64,000 bases of DNA from positions 1-64,000 of the forward strand of contig JBKDKA010000217.1 of NCBI GenBank assembly GCA_046345315.1. The letters are read 5' to 3'. Each line of letters opens with the position of its first letter. The stretch's first letter is position 1. A program made the translations under genes and the position numbers. Below, one piece after another: positions 8,279 through 17,401 of this stretch. The notes under the pieces were generated by a model that was not told the origin of the DNA, did no database searches, and was given only the letters and a program-made list of their open reading frames with translations. Source of the DNA: F1-80-MAGs062 sp046345315. Its GTDB lineage: Bacteria; Planctomycetota; Planctomycetia; Planctomycetales; Planctomycetaceae.

Positions 8279-8947
8279 TTACCGCAGCGAATAGCCCGTC
8301 TTCAGAAGCTTCTCGATGAGACGAATCTCGTTCTCCACGATGGCACGTCCCTGAGGAGACATCTGCCAGTTGTCGGCGGTGATTCCTTCCGCTGCCGGTT
8401 GGCAGAGCAGCGACACACGATTCGGAAGGTGATGACGCATCACCAGAGATGTTCTCAGCAGATGCCATGCGGAGGAGACGAGGATCACAGAATGAACGCC
8501 TGAAAGAGACGGATCAGACTTGAACAGTCGAGCACATTCTTTAGCGGAGGACTCAGGATCCTGACCTTTATCTTCGATGAGGATTGCCGAAACCGGAACT
8601 CCCGCAGCGACTGCAGCTTCCCGCATCCTGTCAGCCTCAGAACGTTGAGATGGGTGTTTTTTCCTACCATCTCCGGTGAGCAGAAGTTTTGCGACTTTGC
8701 CGGAACTGAACAGAGAAATCCCTTCAGAAATTCGCTGTCGAAGATTCTCCGCATCCGGAGTCCCGATCACGATGGCAAGGTCGCTTCTGACGACAGCATC
8801 CTTCCGAAACACATCCCGCGGCAGGAGTGATTTTCTGTTGATGGCGCGCTCCTGAACAGGTTCGAATCTGCATCCCGAGAAACGACAATTTAGGCTCTGA
8901 ATTCTGGCACGATTCACTCCGAATGCAAAGTCCGGAACGCAATCCAT
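8279..8947 (-). CDS. DUF218 (YdcF/SanA/ElyC-like) protein
   Basis: 222 residues with a DUF218 core: DLAIVIGTPDAENLRQRI, then KLLLTGDG, then a region ending in VILVSSAWHLLRTSLVM. Relatives are linked to cell-envelope integrity, but the biochemical activity is not settled. GGGGAG just upstream supports the start at 8947. The first 50 residues are Arg/Cys-rich with no clear signal peptide, unlike membrane-anchored SanA or ElyC. Its start is divergent from the NtrC-type gene. Confidence 0.72.
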   Translation of the reverse strand: MDCVPDFAFGVNRARIQSLNCRFSGCRFEPVQERAINRKSLLPRDVFRKDAVVRSDLAIVIGTPDAENLRQRISEGISLFSSGKVAKLLLTGDGRKKHPSQRSEADRMREAAVAAGVPVSAILIEDKGQDPESSAKECARLFKSDPSLSGVHSVILVSSAWHLLRTSLVMRHHLPNRVSLLCQPAAEGITADNWQMSPQGRAIVENEIRLIEKLLKTGYSLR

Positions 8948-9161
8948 CGTCTCCCCGAAGTACGGAAATACATCGGCACAAATCGCCGTTGCTCTTCCGG
9001 TGAGGTTCTGATAAAAACGTGTCTCTCGCAGCCTCTGGCTGTACCTCTTTTCTCTCCAGCGATTCGCTCAGCAAGCCCTGAGACGCTGCAGTTGATTGAC
9101 TGTTCCAACCGAACTGAAGACAGTGCCGAATGCGGTCCGGCAGGATGCCGGGAAAACGGCC

Positions 9162-10589
9162 ATGGAGCTGGCAGTGAGCGCCCGGAAGCGACATAACCTT
9201 CGAGTTCTGTTCGTCGACGATGAAAAATCCATCGCCGAGCTGATGCGGTCAGAACTTCCCAGAATGGGACATACAGTCACTGTTTGCCAGACGGCAAGCC
9301 AGGCGATTGACGCCATCAAGTCAAACAGCTTCGATGCCGCGATTGTCGACCTGCGGATGCCGGGAGGCAGCGGCTGGGACGTTGTCGACTTTCTGAAACA
9401 GCATTCTCCCGAAACCGAGTTCGTCATCAGCACCGGCCACGGAAGCATGGATGACGCTATCCGCGGGATTCGTCTGGGTGCCTACGATTTTCTTCCGAAG
9501 CCTGTGTCTCTGTTTGAAATCTCGGGAGTTCTGGACCGAATCGGCGATAAGAAAGCCCTCCAGAACAAAGCCATTGCCCTGGAAACTCGACTGGAACGCG
9601 TTGAAGGACGATCCGATCTTGTCGGCATGTCACCTTCGATGCAGCGAGTTCAGAAACTCATTGAAAAGATCGCACCGACCGATTCTGCAGTTCTGATTCA
9701 GGGGGAAACCGGTACAGGTAAAGAAATGGTGGCTCGTCGGATTCACGAAATGAGCGATCGCAGCGATGCCCCGTTCGTCGCGGTGAACTGCGGAGCTGTT
9801 TCCGAGAACCTGGCAGAGAGCGAGTTTTTCGGCCACCGAAAAGGTGCTTTCACCGGGGCCGAAACAGCAAGGACAGGACTCTTCGAAGTCGCCGACAAGG
9901 GAACACTGTTTCTGGACGAGCTCGGTGAGCTTGATAAATCCATGCAGGTGAAACTGCTTCGATTTCTGGAATCAGGTGAAGTCCGCCGAGTCGGCGAAAA
10001 TGAACCAATTCATGTCGATGTTCGAATCGTCTGCGCGACAAACCGCGAGCTGGAACAGATGGTTGCGGAAGGAACGTTCCGCGAAGACCTGTTCTTTCGA
10101 GTCAACACCTTTGAAATTCATCTCCCGCCGCTCCGCGAACGGCTGGATGACATTCCGATGCTGGCTCGACATCTGATTGCTCGGCACATGAAACGTGAGT
10201 CAGTGCCGGCAGAAATCCTTCCTCCGGACACCGTCCGAATTCTTCAGGCCCATCACTGGTCCGGAAACGTCCGCGAGCTCTCCAATGTGCTCGAACACGC
10301 GCTGATCCTGTCAGACGGAAAAAGTATTCGTCCTGAAGATCTTCCTCGCAGCGTGCTTGCGAATCGACCTGCCGTGCCAGAACCTTCAGGAAGCCCGACG
10401 ATTGCAATCAGTGCCGGTTCGCCGACCACATTGCGAGATATGGAAGCCCAGATGATCCGTCAGGTGCTCGATAAGCACGACGGCGATAAACCGAAAGCTG
10501 CCCGTGAACTCGGGATCGCACTGAAAACACTCTACAACCGCCTGAATCAACTCCCGATCCCGCCTCAAGGTCAGAGAGACGCTGGCTGA
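9162..10589 (+). CDS. NtrC-family sigma-54-dependent response regulator
   Basis: 475 residues from the ATG at 9162 (a TTG at 9096 would add 22). An N-terminal receiver domain carries the acidic pair D19/D20 and phosphoacceptor D63 in IVDLRMPG. Next is a sigma-54 AAA+ domain with Walker A GETGTGKE near residue 181 and an intact GAFTGA near 227, the loop that contacts sigma-54. The C-terminal Fis-type helix-turn-helix lies at about 430-470 (KAARELGIALKTLYNRL). It therefore activates sigma-54 promoters when phosphorylated. No sensor kinase is adjacent, so partner and targets are unknown. Confidence 0.92.
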   Translation: MELAVSARKRHNLRVLFVDDEKSIAELMRSELPRMGHTVTVCQTASQAIDAIKSNSFDAAIVDLRMPGGSGWDVVDFLKQHSPETEFVISTGHGSMDDAIRGIRLGAYDFLPKPVSLFEISGVLDRIGDKKALQNKAIALETRLERVEGRSDLVGMSPSMQRVQKLIEKIAPTDSAVLIQGETGTGKEMVARRIHEMSDRSDAPFVAVNCGAVSENLAESEFFGHRKGAFTGAETARTGLFEVADKGTLFLDELGELDKSMQVKLLRFLESGEVRRVGENEPIHVDVRIVCATNRELEQMVAEGTFREDLFFRVNTFEIHLPPLRERLDDIPMLARHLIARHMKRESVPAEILPPDTVRILQAHHWSGNVRELSNVLEHALILSDGKSIRPEDLPRSVLANRPAVPEPSGSPTIAISAGSPTTLRDMEAQMIRQVLDKHDGDKPKAARELGIALKTLYNRLNQLPIPPQGQRDAG

Positions 10590-10625
10590 GAAGCCGAAAG
10601 TTGAGATCAGCCGACTGCCGCGTCC

Positions 10626-11282
10626 TCAATCCTCTGCAGAATCAGATTCCACAACATCGGCCTGAACCGGTTTCGGAACTGCTCGAAACTTTCTGACGAC
10701 TCCGGTAATCACACCCAGAATCTGCCGCGTCACTGGTGAGTATGCTCCCGGAATTGCCGGCATCAACTGGTTGGTACCTTCCTGTACGGTACAGATCACA
10801 ACGCTGTGACGATCGTCGAGCACGGCGACCATCGCGCCGCCATAGACCGCAGCTTCCCGATTCAGAATCAGAAAATCACCTTCGATGATGTTGAGTGAAC
10901 TGAACGCAGTTCCCTCAACTCGCATGCAGCAGATATCGTTTCCCTCGAAAATACTGTTGAACGACACAGTTTCGTCGGAAGACACGGTCGGCTGAACTGG
11001 GCGGCGGGAGACTGCCGTCCCGATCATCGTCACGCAGAGGCGGTTCTGAGGGGCGTCTGCGAGCTGGATCGCTCGCGACATGTTCTGTTCTCTGCTGATC
11101 AGACCTTTCCGTTCCAGCGCCTTGAGGTGACACATGACACCGTTCGGTGATCGAATGTCAAAATGAACGCCGATCTCGCGAACTGTCGGACCGTAACCGC
11201 GGTTAATGATTTTGTCCCGAAGGAACTCGTAGATCTCTCGCTGCCGTCGAGTCAAAGATGCCTTTTTCTTCACGCCAGTCAT
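10626..11282 (-). CDS. LexA-like repressor with a degenerate self-cleavage domain
   Basis: 218 residues from the ATG at 11282 (an in-frame GTG at 11378 would add 32). The N-terminal winged helix matches LexA closely (SLTRRQREIYEFL, PTVREIG, SPNGVMCHLKALERKGLI). The C-terminal domain has the LexA fold pattern (CMRVEG...EGDFLI). However, the catalytic Ser of GDSM is Ala126 in GTAF, no Lys is found at the dyad position (VVICTV), and the Ala-Gly cleavage site is about S92-R93. It should bind DNA but not self-cleave after DNA damage. A canonical lexA may exist elsewhere. It is convergent with the NtrC-type gene, 36 bp apart. Confidence 0.82.
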   Translation of the reverse strand: MTGVKKKASLTRRQREIYEFLRDKIINRGYGPTVREIGVHFDIRSPNGVMCHLKALERKGLISREQNMSRAIQLADAPQNRLCVTMIGTAVSRRPVQPTVSSDETVSFNSIFEGNDICCMRVEGTAFSSLNIIEGDFLILNREAAVYGGAMVAVLDDRHSVVICTVQEGTNQLMPAIPGAYSPVTRQILGVITGVVRKFRAVPKPVQADVVESDSAED

Positions 11283-12102
11283 TCCAGCTCTTTCATTCTG
11301 ACCTGATCGAACAGACCGATCGCTCTGACCGTCATTCTGCCGCTCTGTAACCGGGAATTCCGTGAGTGCTCGAATCACTGTACACCACCATTCTTTTGGT
11401 TCAACACGATCGACTCAGCTGAACTCCACCAGCTGAGGCATTGACTGATCCACTGTCACTGCATGCTTTTTCTGCAGCAACCGACCCTATCTCCAATGCA
11501 GCAAAAATTGCGCCACGAGACGGATTCACTGATCTTTTTGTCGCAGATCCTGAAAAACCTTGATTTCTAAGGCGGTGCAGCTCTGATAACCTCAAGAAAT
11601 GCTCACCCAATCGAAACGTCGCGGTTTACAGGTTCGACAGAATGTGCCTGAGTAGTGATCAGACGTGCTACAATTCTCCCCGATTTCAGCACTCATCAAG
11701 GGGACGATTGAAATTCATGAATACTTTTGTACAGACATCCGTGGAGTATGATCGCGAAGTCGCTTTTTTTCAATGATGGTATTCCCACCGAGAATCCGTG
11801 GCTGATTCGACTGGCATCAGAACGACCAATCCGACTGAAATCGCATCCGATATCTGCAAGAGCAGGCACCGTCAGCTTCGTATAACACTATTGGCCGATT
11901 GGTTTCGTCGACTGCGAGACTCTTCAGTCGCGGTAACTCTGCTGATAGTGATCACGGTGCACTGCCAACCGGGATGGATAACGAGTGCGGTTACAGGAAG
12001 AGCCGTGCTCCACTGGAGTCTTGCCGATTTCACCGACATCCGGTTCCGTCGTGAGTCCGTGACGTGAGATAAGTCCGTGACGTGAGAACGGAATACTCCG
12101 AA
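11283..12102. other. 820-bp stretch without a supported gene
   Basis: Contains an 8-bp inverted repeat (11414-11437), an extended minus-10-like TGCTACAAT at 11666-11674, a 17-codon ATG frame at 11717-11770, and two tandem 16-bp copies of AGTCCGTGACGTGAGA at 12054-12069 and 12072-12087. An 89-codon GTG frame (11798-12067) has no ribosome site or recognisable protein and is not called. Confidence 0.4.
11414..11437. promoter_or_regulatory. Palindrome upstream of the degenerate lexA paralogue
   Basis: CTCAGCTG (11414-11421) and CAGCTGAG (11430-11437) are perfect reverse complements around an 8-bp spacer, about 130 bp upstream of the chosen start. The size suits a dimeric repressor. Whether the paralogue itself binds it is an inference. 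Confidence 0.35.
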
Positions 12103-13425
12103 TTACTTCACGAGCGGCTTCAGGGTTGCGATGAGTTCCTCAGGAGCGACAGAAGTCGAGACCACAACGCCATCGGCGTTAACGACCCAGATTGAAGGGC
12201 TTCGGGAGATTCCCCAGAATCGAATCAACGGGCTGTTCCACGAACGCTGTTCAGGATGAGTAAAGAAGATCTGTTTTCCCGGAACTTTATGTGACTCCAG
12301 GAACTGTTCCAGCACTGTTTCGTCTTCATCAAGAGCGACCCCGATGATCCTCAGCCGATCCGAACCGGCCTGATCGCTGATCTTCTGGATCATGGGGAGC
12401 AGCCCCTTTTCGAATCCAGCGTCATCCGATGCCCAGAAGTAGATCAGCGTCGGCTTACCGGTGAACTCGTCGGCAGAAATCATCCCACCATCTGCCGTCG
12501 GACCGGAAAACTGCGACAGTTTCTGTCCTTTCAGAGCAATTCGTCGGAGGACCGCTGCCGCTTCCTGCCCCTGAACAGTCTTCGGAAAATCCTTTGCCAT
12601 CGCTGTGTAACAGAGCTTCGCTTCAGTCATCAGCCTTGATGACACTTCGGGGTCAGTTGAGGCAACGGCATGGAGTTCACAGCTTCGAGCTGCCCCGAAG
12701 AGCAGTGTCACCGCAGGCGCGATCTGACCGGGGCGCTGACCGTACTCGGGAAAACGAGACGCAAACTCCCGAGCCCAGCGAGACAGCTGCTCAAACCATT
12801 CCGGCTGAGATTTCCCGAGAAGCCCTGCCTTGGTGTGGACGAATCGAGCGATTCGATAGACCCCTTCGGCCGCCGCCGGTGATTTGGGATCTCGATCGTT
12901 CAATGTCTGCACATCGGCGTAGAACTGCTCAACGTCCTCCTGCGTGCCGGCCAGAGCCATCTGAAATCTCGCCTCCAGCAACTGTCCGATCGCCTGATTG
13001 AACTGTGGCTCACGAGATTTATCGTTCATCGTCAGAGTCAGGACTTTGGTTGATAAATCCACGATCTGTTCGTTACGCGATCGTCGAATCTTCTTCTCTT
13101 CATCTCCCGAACCTGTCACGGGGGAGATTCTCAGTTGCTGCGCTTCTCGCAGCAGCACCACAACTTCATCTTCCGGTGCCTTCGCGGGAGCCTTCTCATC
13201 TGGCTGTTCAGCCTGCACCGGATTCTCAATCGATGCCGTGATGAGATTCGACGGAGAGGAACCGGAGGCACCAGCGGGTGCAGCGGACTCCGCAGGGGTC
13301 TCGGAACGACCTGCTGCAGCCGGAGCGTCGCTTCCGCCACAGCCCGAAATCAGCAGAACACATGCGAAACCAGAAACGATCGTCAGCGGATTGCGGAAAT
13401 CAGAAAGCGTTTTCAGCATGAACAT
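12103..13425 (-). CDS. Lipoprotein with cysteine-less thioredoxin-like domain
   Basis: About 440 residues. The start at 13425 (AGGA four bases upstream) places a lipobox LISGCGG after a hydrophobic segment, so this is an exported lipid-anchored protein. A long Ala/Pro/Ser-rich linker follows, then a helical region of about 200 residues resembling TPR-like repeats. A C-terminal AhpC/TlpA-like thioredoxin fold comes last (TLIYFWASDDAGFEKGLLPM, IIGVALDED, SPSIWVVNADG). The position of the WCxxC active site reads WASDD, so it cannot do thiol-disulfide exchange. A binding or scaffold role is more likely. Confidence 0.75.
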   Translation of the reverse strand: MFMLKTLSDFRNPLTIVSGFACVLLISGCGGSDAPAAAGRSETPAESAAPAGASGSSPSNLITASIENPVQAEQPDEKAPAKAPEDEVVVLLREAQQLRISPVTGSGDEEKKIRRSRNEQIVDLSTKVLTLTMNDKSREPQFNQAIGQLLEARFQMALAGTQEDVEQFYADVQTLNDRDPKSPAAAEGVYRIARFVHTKAGLLGKSQPEWFEQLSRWAREFASRFPEYGQRPGQIAPAVTLLFGAARSCELHAVASTDPEVSSRLMTEAKLCYTAMAKDFPKTVQGQEAAAVLRRIALKGQKLSQFSGPTADGGMISADEFTGKPTLIYFWASDDAGFEKGLLPMIQKISDQAGSDRLRIIGVALDEDETVLEQFLESHKVPGKQIFFTHPEQRSWNSPLIRFWGISRSPSIWVVNADGVVVSTSVAPEELIATLKPLVK

Positions 13426-13764
13426 CGATCCTTCGATTTTCGAGATGTCACTCCGCGTCCAGCGTCGGAATGTTGGCTCCTCCATCTCCGTCCCCTGAAT
13501 TTTACTTCAAATTCAGCGCTTCGAAAATACGAGTCTTCAGCAAAGAAGCAGCCGGGTTCAATTTTTCAGATTTTCAAAAGGGCCTCAGACCGTGGTCAGA
13601 TCCCGGGCCATTCGTTAATTTTCATCTCGCATCACTCCAGGAGAGTCACTCAAACTCGAATCCCGGTGCGAACTCTGATGAATCCCGAAACAATCGCAGA
13701 CAGATTCCCGCACGCTGATCGTTCCCAACAAAATTGTGAATCCAGCCCCTGAGACGAAAGTCCT

Positions 13765-14556
13765 ATGTCCCCCCCAAAAAAGCAAGTCAACCCGTCCAGC
13801 CTGCATGTTTTGGCGATTCACGCCCATCCTGATGACATCGAGTTCCAGTGCGCTGGTGCTCTGCTGAGACTGAAGGAACTCGGGTGCCGCATTTCAGTGG
13901 CCACGATGACACCCGGCGACGGCGGAAGTGCCGAGCACGGTCCGGAAGAGATCTCTGCGATTCGCAGAGCAGAAGCTGGCGCTGCAGCGAAAATCATGGG
14001 GGCTGGATACACGTGCCTCGAGTTCCGTGATTTATCGATCTGTTTTGACAATGACAGTCGACGCCGGATGACAGAATTTCTTCGCCGGACAACCCCGAAC
14101 ATCATTTTGACTGCACCTCCGGTCGATTACATGCACGATCATGAAATCACAAGTGCACTTGTCAGGGATGCCTGTTTCAATGCATCTGTGCCCAATTACC
14201 GGACTCGACAATGGGATCCGGCCCCGGCAACAAAGTCAATCCCCTGGCTCTACTATGTAGATCCGGTCGAGGGGACAGATCACTTCGGAAATCGCCAGCC
14301 AGTGGATTTTGCGATCGACGTTTCCGCCGTTTATGAAACCAAGAAAGCGGCGCTCGCATGTCATGCCAGTCAAAGAGAATGGCTGCGACGGCAGCATGGA
14401 ATTGATGAGTATATGGATGCCTGCGACCGCTGGAGCCTGGCTCGCGGAAAGGAACATGGAGTCCTGCACGCAGAGGGTTTTCGGCAATACAAAGGTCACC
14501 CGCACCCGACACAGAACATCCTGGCGGAATTGCTCGGAGTGGCAAAATCCCCCTGA
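13765..14556 (+). CDS. PIG-L/LmbE-family zinc deacetylase
   Basis: 263 residues. The zinc-site motif AHPDD is at residues 20-24 and a downstream DYMHDHEIT supplies the second His pair, as in GlcNAc-PI de-N-acetylase, MshB and BshB. The family removes N-acetyl groups from sugar conjugates such as GlcNAc-malate in bacillithiol synthesis. The second half (ECHASQREWL-like ALACHASQREWLRRQ) resembles BshB1-type proteins, but no bacillithiol gene is nearby, so the substrate is open. Divergent from the lipoprotein gene. Confidence 0.85.
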   Translation: MSPPKKQVNPSSLHVLAIHAHPDDIEFQCAGALLRLKELGCRISVATMTPGDGGSAEHGPEEISAIRRAEAGAAAKIMGAGYTCLEFRDLSICFDNDSRRRMTEFLRRTTPNIILTAPPVDYMHDHEITSALVRDACFNASVPNYRTRQWDPAPATKSIPWLYYVDPVEGTDHFGNRQPVDFAIDVSAVYETKKAALACHASQREWLRRQHGIDEYMDACDRWSLARGKEHGVLHAEGFRQYKGHPHPTQNILAELLGVAKSP

Positions 14557-14751
14557 ATACCCCGACTCCGAGAAACTCAGGCAACAATCGTCGCCTGAAT
14601 AGTCTCACTATCTGATCGATTGATTCAGATTTCAGGAAAAGTCGGCATTTGAGTTCGCGAAACCGTTCACAACCTGCAGTTTCCGGGTGTATTCTTCACC
14701 AGATTTCCGACAAATTCAGTTTGACCTCGTTTGCGAGAGATTCTGTTCGCC

Positions 14752-14979
14752 ATGTCTGATGCCACTGCAGAACATTCCGAAACACCCCTCTTCACAGTGA
14801 CCGAAATCGAGCAATTCGACGCGGATGACGTCACAGCAGGCCGAGCAATCGGAAAGATGCTTTCAATTCTTTTCCTCTATACGGTTTTCGCAATGTCGCT
14901 CGTTTCCTGGTGGACATTCCGCAGCATCCGAGCACACTCCGAGGCTCAGGCACCGGCAACGGACCATCAGGCTCATTGA
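14752..14979 (+). CDS. Small single-pass membrane protein
   Basis: 75 residues from the ATG at 14752 (an in-frame upstream start at 14731 is possible). An acidic N-terminus (EIEQFDADDVTAGRAIGKM) precedes one strongly hydrophobic segment (LSILFLYTVFAMSLVSWWTF) and a short hydrophilic tail. Such small membrane proteins are common in planctomycetes and mostly uncharacterised. The ribosome site is weak. No partner is evident. Confidence 0.5.
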   Translation: MSDATAEHSETPLFTVTEIEQFDADDVTAGRAIGKMLSILFLYTVFAMSLVSWWTFRSIRAHSEAQAPATDHQAH

Positions 14980-15257
14980 TCTCAGAGCGGCACAGAACCG
15001 GGAGCGGCGTCAGAGCTGTCTGCACCGGGATTTTTTGTGCCACATCACCATCGATGTCTGATATGATGTGAGGGCCGCACTGGTCGCGATGACGTTCAGT
15101 GAACCGCGTCGTCTCGGGCATCTAAATTCGGGTTGACTGTGTTTTCAGTATCAATCCGCTTGAGAACAGCCGCTGTTTATGTCTGACTCGAAGTGCGAGC
15201 GACACAGCTTAGTCCAGAGTGTTACAGCAATCCTGATTTTTTTGTTGGAGTTCAACG

Positions 15258-15770
15258 TTGGCGACCCATTCCGTCTCGAAAGGAATCACTCGAATCGAAA
15301 GCGAAAGCTCTGGTGGTCGAGGATTCATGGTTCGCATTCGGCGTCAGGGAAATCAGGTCAATGAATACTTCGCTGACACTCGATTCGGAAGCACCGCAAA
15401 GGCACGAAAAGCAGCGAAAGAGCGTTATGCAGAATTGAGCGAAACGCTCGGACCTGCAGCTGTCGCTCAGAAGGGCCTGGTCACCTCGCGTAACACAAGC
15501 GGGATGGTGGGAGTTCACCTCATTCATGAGTTCAATGCGCGGTACCCGGACTCCGAGTACTGGGCTTACTGTGCCTCGTGGCGGAACGCCGATGGCACAC
15601 GGTCGAAGGTCAGTTTCTCTCTGAATCGATTCGGCAAACGCGGAGCCTGCGACCGAGCTTTACTCGCGCGAAAATTCGAAATCGTCGACCGCGAGCAGAT
15701 TGAACAGCTCTATGCGAAGCAAAAAGTGGCAAAACAGCGACGTCGAGTGGCGCTCAGAAAACCGAAATGA
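15258..15770 (+). CDS. AP2-type DNA-binding domain protein
   Basis: 170 residues from a TTG start supported by GGAG at 15247-15250. Two related halves are seen. Residues about 8-65 contain ITRIESES with FMVRIRR and a Lys/Arg-rich helix (AKARKAAKERYAELSE). Residues about 78-150 contain SGMVGVHLI, YWAYCASWR and KVSFSLNRFGKRGACDRALL. The second half has the three-strand plus helix layout of AP2/ERF-like domains, which in bacteria and phages often accompany homing nucleases. No nuclease motif is present. A very basic C-terminus (KVAKQRRRVALRKPK) agrees with nucleic-acid binding. Likely regulator; target unknown. Confidence 0.7.
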   Translation: MATHSVSKGITRIESESSGGRGFMVRIRRQGNQVNEYFADTRFGSTAKARKAAKERYAELSETLGPAAVAQKGLVTSRNTSGMVGVHLIHEFNARYPDSEYWAYCASWRNADGTRSKVSFSLNRFGKRGACDRALLARKFEIVDREQIEQLYAKQKVAKQRRRVALRKPK

Positions 15771-15835
15771 TTGATGCTCAATCAGTTCGGTTGAACCGTC
15801 TTCCGGAATGACTCAGTCATTCCGGCATCGACAGT

Positions 15836-17401
15836 TCAGGGCACCGGTTGCTGATCCTCAAGCCGCAATCGTGCGTGATCAGCCCACGGACCGCGCGAAT
15901 CGTACTGAAGGTACTGTTCCCACCACGATAACGCCTCCTCGGATCGACCAACGCGATCCAGCAACTGAGCATAGTGCAGCAGCGCGTCAGGATTACCGGG
16001 ATGAATAGAGATTGCAGTCAACAGCGATTCTTCGGCCTGCTCAGACTGATCTGATTCCGCGAGCAGGCATCCCAGTTGTGTCCAGGCTTCGATGAAATCG
16101 GGAGCAAACTCAATCGCGCATCGGTATCGTTCGACAGCAGCGTCGAGCTTACCGGATCGATACAATGCATCCGCGAGATGAAAATTCACGTCCGCAGGAT
16201 CCGGACACGGACGATCGTGAAAGGCCGCTGATGATCCAGGGCGATCGTATCCTTCTGATTCTCGAAGCAGAAACTGCTCCGAAACCAGCAGGCTCATGGC
16301 ATTCCGGAATGCGTTGACTGCCGAATCAAATTCCGATTCCTCTGCCAGACGACACGCTTCATGGAACCATTCATCAGCGTTCCATTCACTCATCCGGCGA
16401 TCGCCGAGTGCCAGCCGAGCTTCGGTGATGCAGAGCGAAACAGGTTCGTCATCTGCGTCATCAACATCGTCAACGTCGCAGGTGATTCCGTCTTTCTGCG
16501 GCTCTGTCAACGCAGCGATTCGAAGCTGACCCTCGTCGGCTGACGAAATGTCAGAGTGATTCACCGAACGATCTGTCAGAGTCGGGGCAAGGCGATTCGT
16601 CGTGGATTCATCGAGGTCGTCAAAATCCAGCAGCCGCTGTCGCGTGCGGGGATTCAGGACTCCCCGAGCATCCCGAAGGACGACATTTCGGTCCTGAACC
16701 AGCAGAGTGAGCTGAGCAAGTGAGCGATCAGTGCCGGACAGATTTCGACTGAGCTCACCAAGGCTGCGTTCGATTTTTTCTGCGGACACACCCTCTGAAA
16801 GCAGGGATGCCAGCCGCCGAGCGCTTGCAACCTCTCGGTAGTCGAAGTACGGAAGCCGACAGATTCTGCGGACAGGTCGAATCAATCCAAGCCTTGCCCA
16901 GCGTCGAATCATCGACACGGGAACTTCGAGCATGCGAGACAGCATCGCGGGAGTGTAAGCCCGATGAATCTCATCGCGTCGTTCCTGCAGCCCGAGGAGA
17001 TGCAGCCAGTCAGATTCAGAAATGATTCGAATCGACTCACCATCCGCAATCATCTGCGACGCATGAATCATTTTCTGTGAAGCATTGCCGTCCGCTTCAA
17101 GAGGCCAGCCCTCTTCTCCGACAATCAGCATGGTCGTTGATCGAGACAGGGACTGCGTCGGCCGGCCACCATGCTGTTCCACAAGGCGAAATGCCTCTTT
17201 GTGCACCATCGATGCCAGAATTCCGGTGAATGCCACGGTCTCACCGGTCAACGGCAGCTGATTCGTGAACGAATCTCCGGGATCTCGAACTTCGGGCCGT
17301 GAGCTGCCGGAACTGGCGTTACCGCCGTCCAGAATCGGATCCAGATGTCCCGCATTTTCGGAATCTGACACAACAGGTCGGTCGGGTGGCCGGAAACTCA
17401 C
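15836..17401 (-). CDS. BRCT - MerR-type HTH - TPR fusion protein
   Basis: 521 residues. Residues about 50-135 resemble a BRCT domain (GETVAFTGILASM, EQHGGRPTQSLSRSTTMLIVG). A MerR-like helix-turn-helix follows near 148-215 (MLSRMLEVPVSMIRRWARLG, then PYFDYREVASARRLASLL). A long acidic linker contains DDVDDADDE. The C-terminal third carries at least three TPR motifs (ADALYRSGKLDAAVERYRCA, LGCLLAESDQSEQAEESLL). The start is GTG at 17401 with a weak ribosome site. BRCT with MerR and TPR suggests a regulator or adaptor linked to DNA processing. Divergent from glyA. Confidence 0.72.
   Translation of the reverse strand: MSFRPPDRPVVSDSENAGHLDPILDGGNASSGSSRPEVRDPGDSFTNQLPLTGETVAFTGILASMVHKEAFRLVEQHGGRPTQSLSRSTTMLIVGEEGWPLEADGNASQKMIHASQMIADGESIRIISESDWLHLLGLQERRDEIHRAYTPAMLSRMLEVPVSMIRRWARLGLIRPVRRICRLPYFDYREVASARRLASLLSEGVSAEKIERSLGELSRNLSGTDRSLAQLTLLVQDRNVVLRDARGVLNPRTRQRLLDFDDLDESTTNRLAPTLTDRSVNHSDISSADEGQLRIAALTEPQKDGITCDVDDVDDADDEPVSLCITEARLALGDRRMSEWNADEWFHEACRLAEESEFDSAVNAFRNAMSLLVSEQFLLRESEGYDRPGSSAAFHDRPCPDPADVNFHLADALYRSGKLDAAVERYRCAIEFAPDFIEAWTQLGCLLAESDQSEQAEESLLTAISIHPGNPDALLHYAQLLDRVGRSEEALSWWEQYLQYDSRGPWADHARLRLEDQQPVP

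Noticed and set aside
11798..12067. 89-codon plus-strand GTG frame with one hydrophobic stretch
   Set aside because: No Shine-Dalgarno, no recognisable domain, and it ends inside the small tandem repeat; more likely chance.
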